Shown: positions 8,091-17,385 of the stretch, piece after piece | Position numbering within the stretch: the first letter of the stretch is position 1 | Layout: the number at the start of each line of letters is the position of its first letter | DNA from: Prochlorococcus marinus CUG1438 | Lineage (GTDB): Bacteria > Cyanobacteriota > Cyanobacteriia > PCC-6307 > Cyanobiaceae | Assembly (NCBI GenBank): GCA_017644325.1 | Contig: JAEPLS010000001.1 | Coordinates: 186,001 to 250,000, forward strand | Direction: 5' to 3' | DNA: 64,000 nucleotides | Notes under the pieces: model-generated | The model's input: the letters and a program-made list of their open reading frames with translations, nothing else | Database searches by the model: none | What the model was told of the DNA's origin: nothing | Made by a program: the position numbers and the translations under genes

Positions 8091-9074
8091 TTAGATCCTT
8101 TTCCATACTTCAGAAAGCAGTGAAGATAAACCTTTTTTTAAAGATGAAGAAATAACTAAAACTTTCTTTTTAGATAAATCCTCTAACTTTTTTGAAATTA
8201 TTTTCAAATAATCATCATCTACTAGCTCCATTTTATTCAATACTATTATCCTCTCTTTATCTAAAAGACCTTTTCCATATTTTTTTAATTCCTGCTCAAT
8301 TATCTCAAAATCATGTAAAGGATTTTCTGCAATTGCATCAATTAAGTGAACAAGTATCTTCGTTCTTTGGATGTGCCTTAAAAAATCATGGCCTAAACCT
8401 ACTCCATCAGCTGCCCCTGATATTAATCCAGGAATATCCGCAAAAAGACAACCATTACCATCGATTTTTCTTACTACACCTAAGTTAGGTATTAGAGTTG
8501 TGAAAGGATAATTTGCGATTTTTGGACGGGCAGATGATACAACAGAAATCAAGGTACTTTTTCCAGCATTTGGAAGGCCTATAATCCCAACCTCTGCAAG
8601 AAGTTTTAGTTCTAATCGAACCTCCCATATCTCACCATCTTTTCCTTCAGTGAATGATTCTGGGGCTCTATTTTGATTACTTAAATAGTAAGCATTACCA
8701 TGTCCACCTCTTCCTCCAATGGCAATAGTTAAACACTGTTTATCTTTAGTTAAGTCTCCTAAAATAATGCCAGTTTTAATATCCCTGATTTCTGTACCGC
8801 ATGGTACTTTAAGGATTGTATCCTCACCTGAAGCACCTGATCTCTTATTAGGACCTCCTTTGCATCCATCTTCAGCAATTATTTCACGTTTGAATTTGAA
8901 ATCTAATAATGTTTGTAGATTATTATCAGCCATCAAAATAACTGACCCTCCTCTGCCACCATTTCCCCCCGAAGGTCCTCCAGCAGGAACGAATTTTTCT
9001 CTTCTAAATGAAACTATTCCATTTCCACCTTTTCCAGCTTTAAGAATAATGTTGGCTTGATCAATAAATTGCAC
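8091..9074 (-). CDS. obgE: Obg/CgtA GTPase, 50S ribosome assembly
   Basis: The glycine-rich Obg domain occupies about residues 1-158 (for example [18 protein letters not shown] near 13-30), followed by a GTPase domain with G1 GLPNAGKS at 166-173, the G3 motif DIPG at 213-216 and an NKME G4 motif. Length 327 aa matches short Obg proteins that lack the OCT C-terminal domain. Obg binds pre-50S particles and links ribosome assembly to (p)ppGpp, which SpoT (36866) would make here. It lies 40 bp after mutS2 on the same strand. Confidence 0.97.
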   Translation of the reverse strand: MQFIDQANIILKAGKGGNGIVSFRREKFVPAGGPSGGNGGRGGSVILMADNNLQTLLDFKFKREIIAEDGCKGGPNKRSGASGEDTILKVPCGTEIRDIKTGIILGDLTKDKQCLTIAIGGRGGHGNAYYLSNQNRAPESFTEGKDGEIWEVRLELKLLAEVGIIGLPNAGKSTLISVVSSARPKIANYPFTTLIPNLGVVRKIDGNGCLFADIPGLISGAADGVGLGHDFLRHIQRTKILVHLIDAIAENPLHDFEIIEQELKKYGKGLLDKERIIVLNKMELVDDDYLKIISKKLEDLSKKKVLVISSSLKKGLSSLLSEVWKRI

Positions 9075-9114
9075 TTAATACGCTTATTAAATTGTTTTCT
9101 AGGTATTTTAAATT

Positions 9115-11526
9115 TTATTTTATCCACGCAATACTGCAACCAGGGCCACCCTCGTTGTTGGCTGCATCTTCAATCTTATCAACATAATTTAAACCTGATA
9201 ACCAATTTCTTAGTCCTTTTTTTAATTTCCCTGTACCAATTCCATGAACAATCCATAGCGGTCCATGAAATTTTCTAATTTTCTCCTCAATAATTATTTC
9301 GGCTTCATGAACTCTTAGCCCCCTTACGTCAATTGTATTTTTACTCGTTCTAATTTTAGAAAAAGAAAAATCTTCTCTTGTAGACTTGATCTCAATTTTT
9401 GACCTTTTTAAATTAGGCTTTTCTCCATTGATACCTTCAAAATCATTTACAGATAATGTGCTTCTGAATGAACCACATTTAACTTCGTAAAAACCAGCTT
9501 TTTTATCTAAATCTACAATTTGTCCCGTACTATTTAGACTTTTAATTTTTACAAAATCGCCTACCTTGGGATTCCATGATATTGACTTTTCAAATTTTTT
9601 TTGAGTTAAATGTTCCGTCTCAATTTCCTTTAATCTTTTTCCAATAATTCTGGTATCCTCTCCATCAACATTTTTATCTCTTAATTTTTTAATCAAATCT
9701 ATTACCTCTTTTTTAGCGGATACGATATGTTTTGATAATTTAGACCTTTCAATTTCCTGGATTTTTTCAGCATTTATTTTTTGATATTCATAATTTCTCT
9801 TCAGTTCTTCATGTAATATTTCAGTCCTTGCAATCAGTTCTGCAGCGGTTTCTGCAGAATTTTGTTGTTTAATCCTCTCTTCCTCAAGTCCTTTAATAAT
9901 GCTGTTAATATTATCAACTTCTTTTGGCTTTAGATAATTCGCAGCTTCATTAAGTATGCTTTCATTAAGACCAATTCTTCTTGAAATTGATAAAGCATTA
10001 CTTCTCCCAGGAATACCCCAGTTGAGAATATATTTTGGCTTCAAAGAATCCTCATCAAAGGCAACTGATACGTTTTCAAATCTGGAGTCATTATATTTTA
10101 AAGCCTTAATATCTCCATAATGTGTAGTTGCTAAAGTGATATCAGATTTATTTGCAAATTCTTTTAATAAAGCCATCGCAAGAGCACTTCCTTCAAGAGG
10201 ATCTGTACCAGATCCAATCTCATCTAAAAAAACAACTGATAATCCTTTCTTATTATCAAGTGAATCTAATATCTCTTTTATGCGGGATATATGCCCACTG
10301 AAGGTAGATAAATTTTCTTCTAATGATTGATTATCTCCTATATCCACATATATATTGGGACAAAAAGGGATCACAGGATTATTAGTTGAAGGTATCAATA
10401 ATCCTGCTCTAGCCATAAGTAAAGACAAACCCAAGCCTTTTAAAGCTGCCGTTTTACCTCCAGTATTTGGACCTGTAATAGCTACAACCTTAATATTTCT
10501 GTTTATATGAAAATCGACAGCTACTGGGGCAGGAGCTCCTTTTTTCTTATGTTCCCAAATCAATAACGGATGAGAAAAACCAATTAAAGAAATAATAGGA
10601 TTTTTCTCAAACTTAGGAGTTTTGCCTCCAATCCATTTCGAATATCTTGAACGAGTTAGAGCATTTTCTAATCTCAATAAAATAGATGCCATTTCAATAA
10701 GATTTCCTGAATTATCACTAACAACTTGGGACCATTTCTTAAGTAATTTAAATTCTTCTGCTGTGATTCTAGCTTCTAAAGAAGCTATCTTATTTCCTTT
10801 TGTTACTACACTATCAGGCTCAAAATATACTGTATTTCCTGAGGATGAAGAGTCATGAATTATGCCTTTAAATTTATCTACATAATTAACTTTCACTGCT
10901 AAAACCGGCCTACTATATCGATCTCCAATAGTATTATCTTGCAAATAAGCTATATTCTTTTGAATAAATTTCTCAACTAATATTTTTCTTTCAAGTTTCT
11001 TAGATAATAATTCTTTTCTAAGAATAGATAGTTCATTACTAGCATTGTCTGAAATTCTTCCGTTAGATTCAATGCCTTTTTTAAAAATCGTTTCGATATT
11101 CTGATAGTCAATTAAATTTTTTGTAAACGATGAAATATGAGGCCTTTGTTCAAAATCTAATAAGATTTTTTTTAAATTTCTTGCTGCAGCAATTGTTTTT
11201 GCTATTTCTAACAACTCAGGAGATGAAATTACACCTCCCTTGGAACAAGTTTCAATATTTCTACTAATATCAAAAACACCAGCAAAACTAATTGATTTAT
11301 CTAAATTATTTTCTAGTTCAGTTATTTCAACCGTCTCATTCAAAAGTCTTTTTGATACTTCGTATTCCGAAGGAATTTCAAAACTTAAAATTGCTCGTTT
11401 ACCCATATCCGTTGAGGCGAATGAAGATAAATGCATTTTTAACGAATCCCACTCTAAAAGGCTTATAGATTCTTCTTCTAAGGTGTTATCTGAATATGAT
11501 TTTTTTGAATAACTTTTCTCTTGCAT
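9115..11526 (-). CDS. mutS2: MutS2 ATPase with C-terminal Smr nuclease domain
   Basis: MutS2 lacks the mismatch-recognition domain of MutS; it suppresses recombination or rescues collided ribosomes. Seen here are the clamp/core region, the ATPase with Walker A GPNTGGKT (about 352-359), a long charged coiled coil, and a C-terminal Smr domain beginning IDVRGLRVHEAE and including HGIGTGKL. I take the ATG at 11526 (803 aa, MQEKSYSK) as start. An upstream ATG at 11574 would add 16 residues but would overlap the glyoxalase-fold gene by 35 bp. The N-terminal 20 residues are not conserved-looking in either case. Confidence 0.92.
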   Translation of the reverse strand: MQEKSYSKKSYSDNTLEEESISLLEWDSLKMHLSSFASTDMGKRAILSFEIPSEYEVSKRLLNETVEITELENNLDKSISFAGVFDISRNIETCSKGGVISSPELLEIAKTIAAARNLKKILLDFEQRPHISSFTKNLIDYQNIETIFKKGIESNGRISDNASNELSILRKELLSKKLERKILVEKFIQKNIAYLQDNTIGDRYSRPVLAVKVNYVDKFKGIIHDSSSSGNTVYFEPDSVVTKGNKIASLEARITAEEFKLLKKWSQVVSDNSGNLIEMASILLRLENALTRSRYSKWIGGKTPKFEKNPIISLIGFSHPLLIWEHKKKGAPAPVAVDFHINRNIKVVAITGPNTGGKTAALKGLGLSLLMARAGLLIPSTNNPVIPFCPNIYVDIGDNQSLEENLSTFSGHISRIKEILDSLDNKKGLSVVFLDEIGSGTDPLEGSALAMALLKEFANKSDITLATTHYGDIKALKYNDSRFENVSVAFDEDSLKPKYILNWGIPGRSNALSISRRIGLNESILNEAANYLKPKEVDNINSIIKGLEEERIKQQNSAETAAELIARTEILHEELKRNYEYQKINAEKIQEIERSKLSKHIVSAKKEVIDLIKKLRDKNVDGEDTRIIGKRLKEIETEHLTQKKFEKSISWNPKVGDFVKIKSLNSTGQIVDLDKKAGFYEVKCGSFRSTLSVNDFEGINGEKPNLKRSKIEIKSTREDFSFSKIRTSKNTIDVRGLRVHEAEIIIEEKIRKFHGPLWIVHGIGTGKLKKGLRNWLSGLNYVDKIEDAANNEGGPGCSIAWIK

Positions 11527-11539
11527 ACAAAAAAAAGAA

Positions 11540-11926
11540 TCAAACATTCGATTGAATCCCTTCAGGAGGAACATAAAGCATCTCTAGCCAGTTTCCTTCA
11601 GTATCCTTCATATAAAAGGATGCTGTTCCATCTCTATGTTCATGTAAAGGGCCAACTTTTACACCAGAATTTTTTAAATCATTTTGAATATTTTCCACAT
11701 CTTTTTTATTTTCAAAATGAAAAGCAAAGTGAGGTCCCGCAGCTTTGTAGCTAGGGCCTAATAACGCAAGTCCATCTTTCCCTTTACCAGCTTCTAAATA
11801 AGACCAATCTTTATCGTCCCAAACTAAATTCATACCCAGCTTAATATAAAAAGATTTTGCCCTTTCGAGATTCTCTACTCTAAGTGCAATGTGACCAATC
11901 CTATTAACTCCTTGTGAAAACTTCAA
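11540..11926 (-). CDS. Glyoxalase/VOC-fold protein
   Basis: The 128-aa protein has the paired beta-alpha-beta-beta-beta layout of the vicinal-oxygen-chelate superfamily: GHIALRVENLERAKSFYIKLG near the N-terminus (one metal-ligand His), a central FHF strand after PHFA, and a C-terminal FYMKDTEGNWLEMLYVP with the usual metal-ligand Glu. Members include glyoxalase I, dioxygenases and resistance proteins, so the substrate is open. The start is TTG at 11926; no ATG or GTG precedes it in frame nearby. The stop lies 13 bp from the mutS2 start, which suggests co-transcription. Confidence 0.85.
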   Translation of the reverse strand: MKFSQGVNRIGHIALRVENLERAKSFYIKLGMNLVWDDKDWSYLEAGKGKDGLALLGPSYKAAGPHFAFHFENKKDVENIQNDLKNSGVKVGPLHEHRDGTASFYMKDTEGNWLEMLYVPPEGIQSNV

Positions 11927-11988
11927 AACAAAGTATTTAATTTATTACTTTTCTAAGAATAAACCAAATTTTTGCTAATAATGAGTTT

Positions 11989-12990
11989 TTAAGTATCCTG
12001 CAACCATTGAGATGCATCACAAGCATGATAAGTGAGTATTAACTTAGCTCCTGCTCTTTTAAAACTAAGCAATGTTTCTAATACAATATCTTTTTCGTTA
12101 ATCCAGTTCTTCATAGCAGCAGACTTTACCATGGAATACTCCCCACTAACGTTGTATGCGGCTATGGGTTTATTTGAAAAAGTGCTTAATCTATAAACAA
12201 TATCCAAGTATGAAATTCCTGGTTTTACCATCAAAATATCAGCTCCCTCATACTGATCCATTGCAGATTCAATCAAAGCCTCTTTTGAATTAGCAGGGTC
12301 CATTTGATATGTAGACTTATTGTCTGGAATTATTTTCTTACTATTTTCTCTAGGAGCCGAATCTAAAGCAGTTCTAAATGGACCGTAAAAAGCAGATGAA
12401 TATTTTGCTGTGTAACTAATAATACCTACATCACTAAATCCTTGAGTATCAAGATAAGATCTGATTGCTCCAACTCTCCCATCCATCATGTCACTAGGAC
12501 CAATAAAATCTGCTCCAGCTCTTGCTTGTGTTAAAGCTTGTTTTTTTAAAATTTCTATGGTTTCGTCATTCAATATTTTTCCAGTTTCATCAACTAATCC
12601 ATCATGACCATCACAAGAGTATGGGTCCAAGGCAACATCTGTCATTATTGCCATTTCTGGAATCTCTTTTTTTAATATTCGTATAGCTTTAGGTATTAAA
12701 CCGTCTTCATTAAAACATTCTGCACCATCTTCAGTCTTTAAGCTATCGTTAATTTTCGGAAAAAGAACCACACACCTTATTCCCAATTCCCATGCCCTAT
12801 TAACCTCTTTTATTAAGCCATTAATATCCCATCTATAAGTTCCTGGCATCGCTGAAATTTCCTCTTTAAAATCTTTTTCATGAATAAATAATGGATAAAT
12901 AAAGTCCGATGCACTTAGATGGTTTTCCCTAACCATTTCTCTAATTGCCTCAGTTCTTCTTAACCTTCTTGGACGAATAATCGAATTCAT
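11989..12990 (-). CDS. hemB: Porphobilinogen synthase (5-aminolevulinate dehydratase)
   Basis: HemB condenses two 5-aminolevulinate molecules to porphobilinogen on the route to chlorophyll and haem. The two Schiff-base lysines are K196 (SYTAKYSSAFYGPF) and K256 (MVKPG). The metal-site segment reads DVALDPYSCDGHDG (118-131): Asp residues stand where the zinc-dependent enzymes carry Cys, so this is the plant-like magnesium-dependent class. Length 333 aa is normal. The 223-bp region upstream separates it from the divergent bicarbonate-transport operon. Confidence 0.97.
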   Translation of the reverse strand: MNSIIRPRRLRRTEAIREMVRENHLSASDFIYPLFIHEKDFKEEISAMPGTYRWDINGLIKEVNRAWELGIRCVVLFPKINDSLKTEDGAECFNEDGLIPKAIRILKKEIPEMAIMTDVALDPYSCDGHDGLVDETGKILNDETIEILKKQALTQARAGADFIGPSDMMDGRVGAIRSYLDTQGFSDVGIISYTAKYSSAFYGPFRTALDSAPRENSKKIIPDNKSTYQMDPANSKEALIESAMDQYEGADILMVKPGISYLDIVYRLSTFSNKPIAAYNVSGEYSMVKSAAMKNWINEKDIVLETLLSFKRAGAKLILTYHACDASQWLQDT

Positions 12991-13147
12991 TTGAATATTA
13001 TTTAAATTGAAAAATATTTATTTATTAGATTAATCGCTTGCCACGCACATAAATCAATCAGAGAGTAATTTTGTTCAGGAAAATTAACTAAAATTTATTT
13101 AATACGAGCAAAAAAAGTTACAAAAGTATTTTGCACATTCTTTATTT

Positions 13148-13176
13148 TTCACAAATTTACGTCATTAAGAGATAAT
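13148..13176 (+). promoter_or_regulatory. Predicted sigma-70 promoter of the bicA-sbtA-sbtB operon
   Basis: TTCACA (-35 like, 13148-13153) and GATAAT (-10 like, 13171-13176) each match the consensus at five of six positions and are separated by exactly 17 bp. The implied start near 13183 gives a leader of about 30 nt ending in a strong Shine-Dalgarno site AAGGAGAG at 13201-13208. Confidence 0.5.
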
Positions 13177-13213
13177 ATCTTCTAGTTAAGTATTTATTTT
13201 AAGGAGAGTATCT

Positions 13214-14866
13214 TTGAAAATAATTAATGGATTTCATCTAAAGAATGTAAGAGGCGATATTCTAGGAGGGATTACAGCCGCAGTGGTGGCTTTGCCTCTC
13301 GCTCTTGCTTTTGGTAATGCTGCGTTAGGACCTGGCGGAGCAATTTATGGACTATACGGAGCAGTAGTAGTTGGTTTTTTAGCAGCATTATTCGGCGGAA
13401 CACCTGCTCAAGTTAGTGGACCTACCGGTCCCATGAGTGTAACTGTCGCAGGGGTAGTAGCAGGATTAGCAGCAGTAGGGGTTCCTAGAGATCTTTCTGC
13501 AGGTCAAATTTTACCCTTAGTTATGGCAGCGGTAGTCATTGGCGGCTTACTGCAAATATTATTCGGCATTTTAAAATTAGGTAAATACATTACTTTAGTT
13601 CCATATTCTGTTGTTTCAGGATTTATGTCTGGTATTGGAGTAATAATCATTGCGCTTCAGATTGGACCATTACTTGGAATTAGCACTCGAGGTGGAGTAG
13701 TCGAATCTTTAACTACTGTATTTTCAAATTTCCAGCCCAATGGTGCTGCTATTGGAGTAGCAATAATGACACTAGGTATAGTATTTCTTACTCCTAGAAA
13801 AATAAGTCAGTGGGTTCCTTCTCCTCTCTTGGCCCTATTGATAGTTACCCCAATATCAATATTAATTTTTGGAGATGGAGCTATTGATAGAATCGGAGAA
13901 ATCCCGAGGGGAGTTCCATCTTTAAATTTCCCAAGTTTTAATCAATATTTCCCAATTATTTTCAAAGCAGGCTTAGTCCTAGCAGTACTTGGCGCAATTG
14001 ACTCCTTACTGACATCTCTAGTAGCAGACAATATCTCTCAAACAAAACATAATTCTGATAGAGAACTTATTGGTCAAGGAATAGGAAATGCTGTTGCAGG
14101 TCTGTTTTCAGGTTTACCTGGAGCAGGAGCAACCATGAGAACAGTTATAAATGTTAAATCTGGAGGATCAACGCCAATTTCTGGTATGGTTCACTCGGTT
14201 GTTTTGTTGATAGTTTTAGTTGGTGCAGGACCTTTAGCTGAACAAATACCAACTGCTTTGCTCGCAGGAATTCTTATAAAAGTTGGTCTAGATATTATTG
14301 ATTGGGGATTCTTGAGGAGGGCTCACAAGTTATCTTTAAAAACTTCAGTCGTAATGTACGGCGTACTTCTAATGACTGTTTTTTGGGATTTGATTTGGGC
14401 AGTTCTGGTTGGTGTATTTATAGCAAATATGCTCACTATTGATTCAATAACCGAAACTCAGCTAGAAGGTATGGATGAGGATAATCCTTTATCAAAAGAT
14501 GATCAAGCAAAAAATGCATTACCTCCTGATGAAAAAGCACTACTGGACAGATGTTCTGGAGATGTGATGCTATTTAGACTTAAAGGTCCACTCAGTTTTG
14601 GAGCAGCCAAAGGTATATCAGAAAGAATGATGCTAGTGAGAAACTACAAGATTTTAATATTAGATATAACCGATGTACCAAGACTTGGAGTGACGGCTAC
14701 TCTAGCGATAGAAGATATGATGCAAGAAGCAAAAAACAATTCCAGAAAAGCATTTGTTGCTGGGGCCAATGAAAAAGTAAAGGATAGATTATCTAAGTTT
14801 GGAGTTGAAGGGATTATTGAAACAAGAAAAGAAGCGTTAGAAACGGCTCTAAATGAACTAACCTAG
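13214..14866 (+). CDS. bicA: SulP-family bicarbonate transporter (BicA-like)
   Basis: The 550-aa protein is a SulP permease: a hydrophobic domain of about 12-14 membrane spans from residue 15 to 415 (motifs FGGTPAQVSGPTGPM and LPGAGATMRT), then a cytoplasmic STAS domain from about 425. It closely follows the layout of BicA, the low-affinity high-flux sodium-dependent bicarbonate importer of cyanobacteria, and the adjacent sbtA-sbtB supports that over sulfate transport. Substrate is still inferred. The start is TTG at 13214, fixed by the strong Shine-Dalgarno site 13201-13208. sbtA follows after 5 bp. Confidence 0.88.
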   Translation: MKIINGFHLKNVRGDILGGITAAVVALPLALAFGNAALGPGGAIYGLYGAVVVGFLAALFGGTPAQVSGPTGPMSVTVAGVVAGLAAVGVPRDLSAGQILPLVMAAVVIGGLLQILFGILKLGKYITLVPYSVVSGFMSGIGVIIIALQIGPLLGISTRGGVVESLTTVFSNFQPNGAAIGVAIMTLGIVFLTPRKISQWVPSPLLALLIVTPISILIFGDGAIDRIGEIPRGVPSLNFPSFNQYFPIIFKAGLVLAVLGAIDSLLTSLVADNISQTKHNSDRELIGQGIGNAVAGLFSGLPGAGATMRTVINVKSGGSTPISGMVHSVVLLIVLVGAGPLAEQIPTALLAGILIKVGLDIIDWGFLRRAHKLSLKTSVVMYGVLLMTVFWDLIWAVLVGVFIANMLTIDSITETQLEGMDEDNPLSKDDQAKNALPPDEKALLDRCSGDVMLFRLKGPLSFGAAKGISERMMLVRNYKILILDITDVPRLGVTATLAIEDMMQEAKNNSRKAFVAGANEKVKDRLSKFGVEGIIETRKEALETALNELT

Positions 14867-14871
14867 TTTTT

Positions 14872-15870
14872 ATGGAAATAAATCCAATCCTGCAAAATGT
14901 ACTAGCCCCGCCAGTTCTTTTCTTTTTAATTGGAGCGATATCTGTATTATTTAAATCTGATTTAGAAATTCCAGCTCCATTGCCCAAACTCTTTTCCTTA
15001 TACCTTCTCCTAGCTATAGGTTTTAAAGGTGGCATAGAAATACAAAAAAGTGGTTTTACTGATCAAGTATTGCCGACTTTAAGTGCTGCAGTAATAATGT
15101 CCCTATTAATACCCTTGATTGGATTTTTAATTTTAAGATACAAGTTTGATGTCTTTAATTCAGCAGCAATAGCGGCAGCATACGGTTCAATAAGTGCTGT
15201 TACATTTATTTCCGCAGAAAGTTTTTTAGAAAGTCAAAAAATTGCATTTGATGGGTTTATGGTTGGTGCCTTAGCTTTAATGGAATCTCCTGCAATAATA
15301 GTTGGTTTATTACTTGTAAAATTTGCAGCTCCCCAAAATAGACCAAAATCAAGAAAAATGCATCTAAGCGCAATACTACATGAATCACTTTTAAATGGAT
15401 CAGTTTATTTATTGCTCTCCAGCTTAATTGTAGGATTTCTAACTGCTTCCAGTAATCCTTCAGGAATCACAAAAATGGAGCCATTTACTGGACAATTATT
15501 CTACGGAGCAGAATGCTTCTTCTTATTGGATATGGGAATAGTCGCTGCGCAAAGACTGCCGAGACTGAAAAATGCAGGTTCATTTTTAATTGGCTTTGCA
15601 ATTTTCATGCCTTTATTTAATTCAATTATAGGTGTTTTCGTTGCAAGATTTTTATCTTTAAGTCCTGGGAATGCACTTTTATTCGTGGTTTTATGTGCAA
15701 GCGCCTCATATTTAGCAGTTCCTACAGCTATGAGAATGACAGTTCCTGAAGCTAAATCTAGTTATTATATTTCAACAACACTAGGTCTAACTTTCCCATT
15801 CAATATAGTTCTTGGCATTCCAATATATATGAGTTTAGTAAATACCATTATCCCACTTTCCCCTTTATAG
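14872..15870 (+). CDS. sbtA: SbtA sodium-dependent bicarbonate transporter
   Basis: A 332-aa, very hydrophobic protein with about ten membrane spans in two inverted halves, separated by a polar linker near 155-172 (KFAAPQNRPKSRK). This is the SbtA family (formerly DUF897), which imports bicarbonate at high affinity with Na+ across the plasma membrane. The stop codon is 2 bp before the start of sbtB, the usual regulatory partner. With the BicA-like protein it supplies bicarbonate to the carboxysome. Confidence 0.93.
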   Translation: MEINPILQNVLAPPVLFFLIGAISVLFKSDLEIPAPLPKLFSLYLLLAIGFKGGIEIQKSGFTDQVLPTLSAAVIMSLLIPLIGFLILRYKFDVFNSAAIAAAYGSISAVTFISAESFLESQKIAFDGFMVGALALMESPAIIVGLLLVKFAAPQNRPKSRKMHLSAILHESLLNGSVYLLLSSLIVGFLTASSNPSGITKMEPFTGQLFYGAECFFLLDMGIVAAQRLPRLKNAGSFLIGFAIFMPLFNSIIGVFVARFLSLSPGNALLFVVLCASASYLAVPTAMRMTVPEAKSSYYISTTLGLTFPFNIVLGIPIYMSLVNTIIPLSPL

Positions 15871-15872
15871 AA

Positions 15873-16154
15873 ATGAAAAGATTAGACTTGATATTTAGTG
15901 AAAGAGAACTAGATGCAATCATTAAAACATTAGAAAAAGCTAATGTTCCTGGATATACAGTTATGAAACATGCTACTGGAAGGGGGCCTGAAAGAGTTGT
16001 TACTGAAGATATGGAATTTACAGGATTTGGATCAAATGTTCATGTAATTGTTTTTTGTGAACAAGAAATAATAGATAAAATGAGAGACAATATTAGAGAT
16101 GACTTAAGTTATTACGGAGGAGTAGCTTATATTTCTGAGGCTACACCCCTCTAA
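15873..16154 (+). CDS. sbtB: SbtB, PII-like regulator of SbtA
   Basis: A 93-aa PII-like ferredoxin-fold protein immediately after sbtA. The T-loop region (about 35-53, GRGPERVVTEDMEFTGFG) and the following core strand VHVIVF are recognisable. SbtB trimers bind adenine nucleotides, including cAMP, and dock on SbtA to gate transport. The redox-active C-terminal Cys loop seen in Synechocystis SbtB is absent: the protein ends in SEATPL with a single Cys near residue 62. So only the nucleotide switch would remain here (inference). Confidence 0.92.
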   Translation: MKRLDLIFSERELDAIIKTLEKANVPGYTVMKHATGRGPERVVTEDMEFTGFGSNVHVIVFCEQEIIDKMRDNIRDDLSYYGGVAYISEATPL

Positions 16155-16175
16155 ACCAAAAAAGTAATTTGGTTT
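16153..16175. terminator. Possible bidirectional hairpin at the sbtB 3' end
   Basis: AAACCAAA (16153-16160) pairs perfectly with TTTGGTTT (16168-16175) across a 7-nt loop, overlapping the sbtB stop codon and the end of the converging flavoprotein gene. The stem is AT-rich and no long T-run follows, so termination strength is doubtful. Confidence 0.35.
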
Positions 16176-17131
16176 TAAGAATGAATCCAATCTACTCTTA
16201 TATTTTTTCTACTATTTAAGTATCTATCAATTGACATTGCGGCAATGCACCCATCAGAAGCTGCAACAACAGCTTGCTTAAATGGTGTATTTCTTATATC
16301 TCCAATAGCCCATACTCCAGCAGAGTTTGTAGACATAAAGTCATCCACAATAACTCCTCCGTCCTCTTTTAAAGCAATTTGATCCCCTAAAAAATCAGTA
16401 ATTGGCTTTGAACCACTCATATAGACAAAGACTCCATCTAAATTTAAATTGATGGGATTTTCTTCTTGCTTATTTTTAACAACAACCCCATTTACTCCCA
16501 TCTCATCACCCAATATTTCCAATAATCTCGTTCTACTCCAATGTTTTATATTTGAATTACCCATCAAATCCATAGCTTCTTCATTATCTGATTTGGGATC
16601 ACTTGATGTAATCCAATGCACAGTTGATGCAAATTTAGTAAGAACGGTTGCCTCTTCAATTGCCTCCTTATTGACTCCAACAACCGCAACTTCTCTATTT
16701 TTATAAAAAGCGCCATCACACGTCGCACAATAACTTACTCCTTTGCCAAGAAAATCCGCTTCACCCTTAAATGATGCAGGTCTACCCATAGCCCCACTTG
16801 CAAGTACAAGGGCTTTAGCTTTGAAAGTACCTTCAGGTGTATAAACTATTTTCAGTTCTCCACTAGCGTCTATTCCAAACACTTGTGCTCTTCTATAGTC
16901 TGTGCCATATTGTACAGCCTGTTCTCTCATTAGAGTAAGTAATTTCTCGCCACTTATATCAACCGGGACACCTGGATAATTAGCTATTTGATGAGTTATT
17001 GCTAAGGCGCCAACAGATGGATTTTTATCTAAAATAACTGTCTTTAAATTTGAACGAGATGTGTAAAGTGCGCAAGTACATCCGGCCGGGCCTCCTCCGA
17101 TAATAACTACATCTGACTCAATGATTTCCAA
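16175..17131 (-). CDS. Thioredoxin-reductase-like flavoprotein, probable diflavin disulfide oxidoreductase (DDOR)
   Basis: The fold is that of bacterial NADPH-thioredoxin reductase: FAD site GGGPAG at 12-17, redox Cys pair in CATCD at 135-139, and C-terminal FAD contact GVWAIGDIRN. But the second Rossmann motif, GGGDSA in true reductases, reads GVNKEA (152-157), and the HRRxxxRA motif that binds the NADPH 2'-phosphate is missing. That matches the cyanobacterial family described for Synechocystis slr0600, in which a second FAD occupies the pyridine-nucleotide site. Calling it NADPH-dependent TrxR would therefore probably be wrong. Length 318 aa. It converges with sbtB. Confidence 0.75.
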   Translation of the reverse strand: MEIIESDVVIIGGGPAGCTCALYTSRSNLKTVILDKNPSVGALAITHQIANYPGVPVDISGEKLLTLMREQAVQYGTDYRRAQVFGIDASGELKIVYTPEGTFKAKALVLASGAMGRPASFKGEADFLGKGVSYCATCDGAFYKNREVAVVGVNKEAIEEATVLTKFASTVHWITSSDPKSDNEEAMDLMGNSNIKHWSRTRLLEILGDEMGVNGVVVKNKQEENPINLNLDGVFVYMSGSKPITDFLGDQIALKEDGGVIVDDFMSTNSAGVWAIGDIRNTPFKQAVVAASDGCIAAMSIDRYLNSRKNIRVDWIHS

Positions 17132-17173
17132 TTTAATAAAACTCCTTTTTAGTAGTTAATTAGATGAGTTCTT

Positions 17174-17208
17174 GGTTAGAAGATATCTTTAATGTAAAAT
17201 TCCTAACC
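17174..17208. repeat. Nested inverted repeat between the DDOR-like gene and the coiled-coil gene
   Basis: GGTTAG (17174-17179) pairs with CTAACC (17203-17208). Immediately inside the left arm is a perfect 10-bp palindrome AAGATATCTT (17180-17189). The site lies 43-77 bp upstream of the flavoprotein start and looks operator-like; no regulator can be named. Confidence 0.4.
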
Positions 17209-17385
17209 TCTATATAAATATAAGTTAAAAGAAAAAAGAGAAAAAAGCATAATATAGAAACAAACTTACATAGGAAAAACATAAAAAATTAATTATCAAA
17301 ATAATCAGTTACGTGAAATGTTCTGTATTGATCTATTATTAGGTCATATCGAAAAATCAATTGCCGTAGAAACAGTATATTTTTC

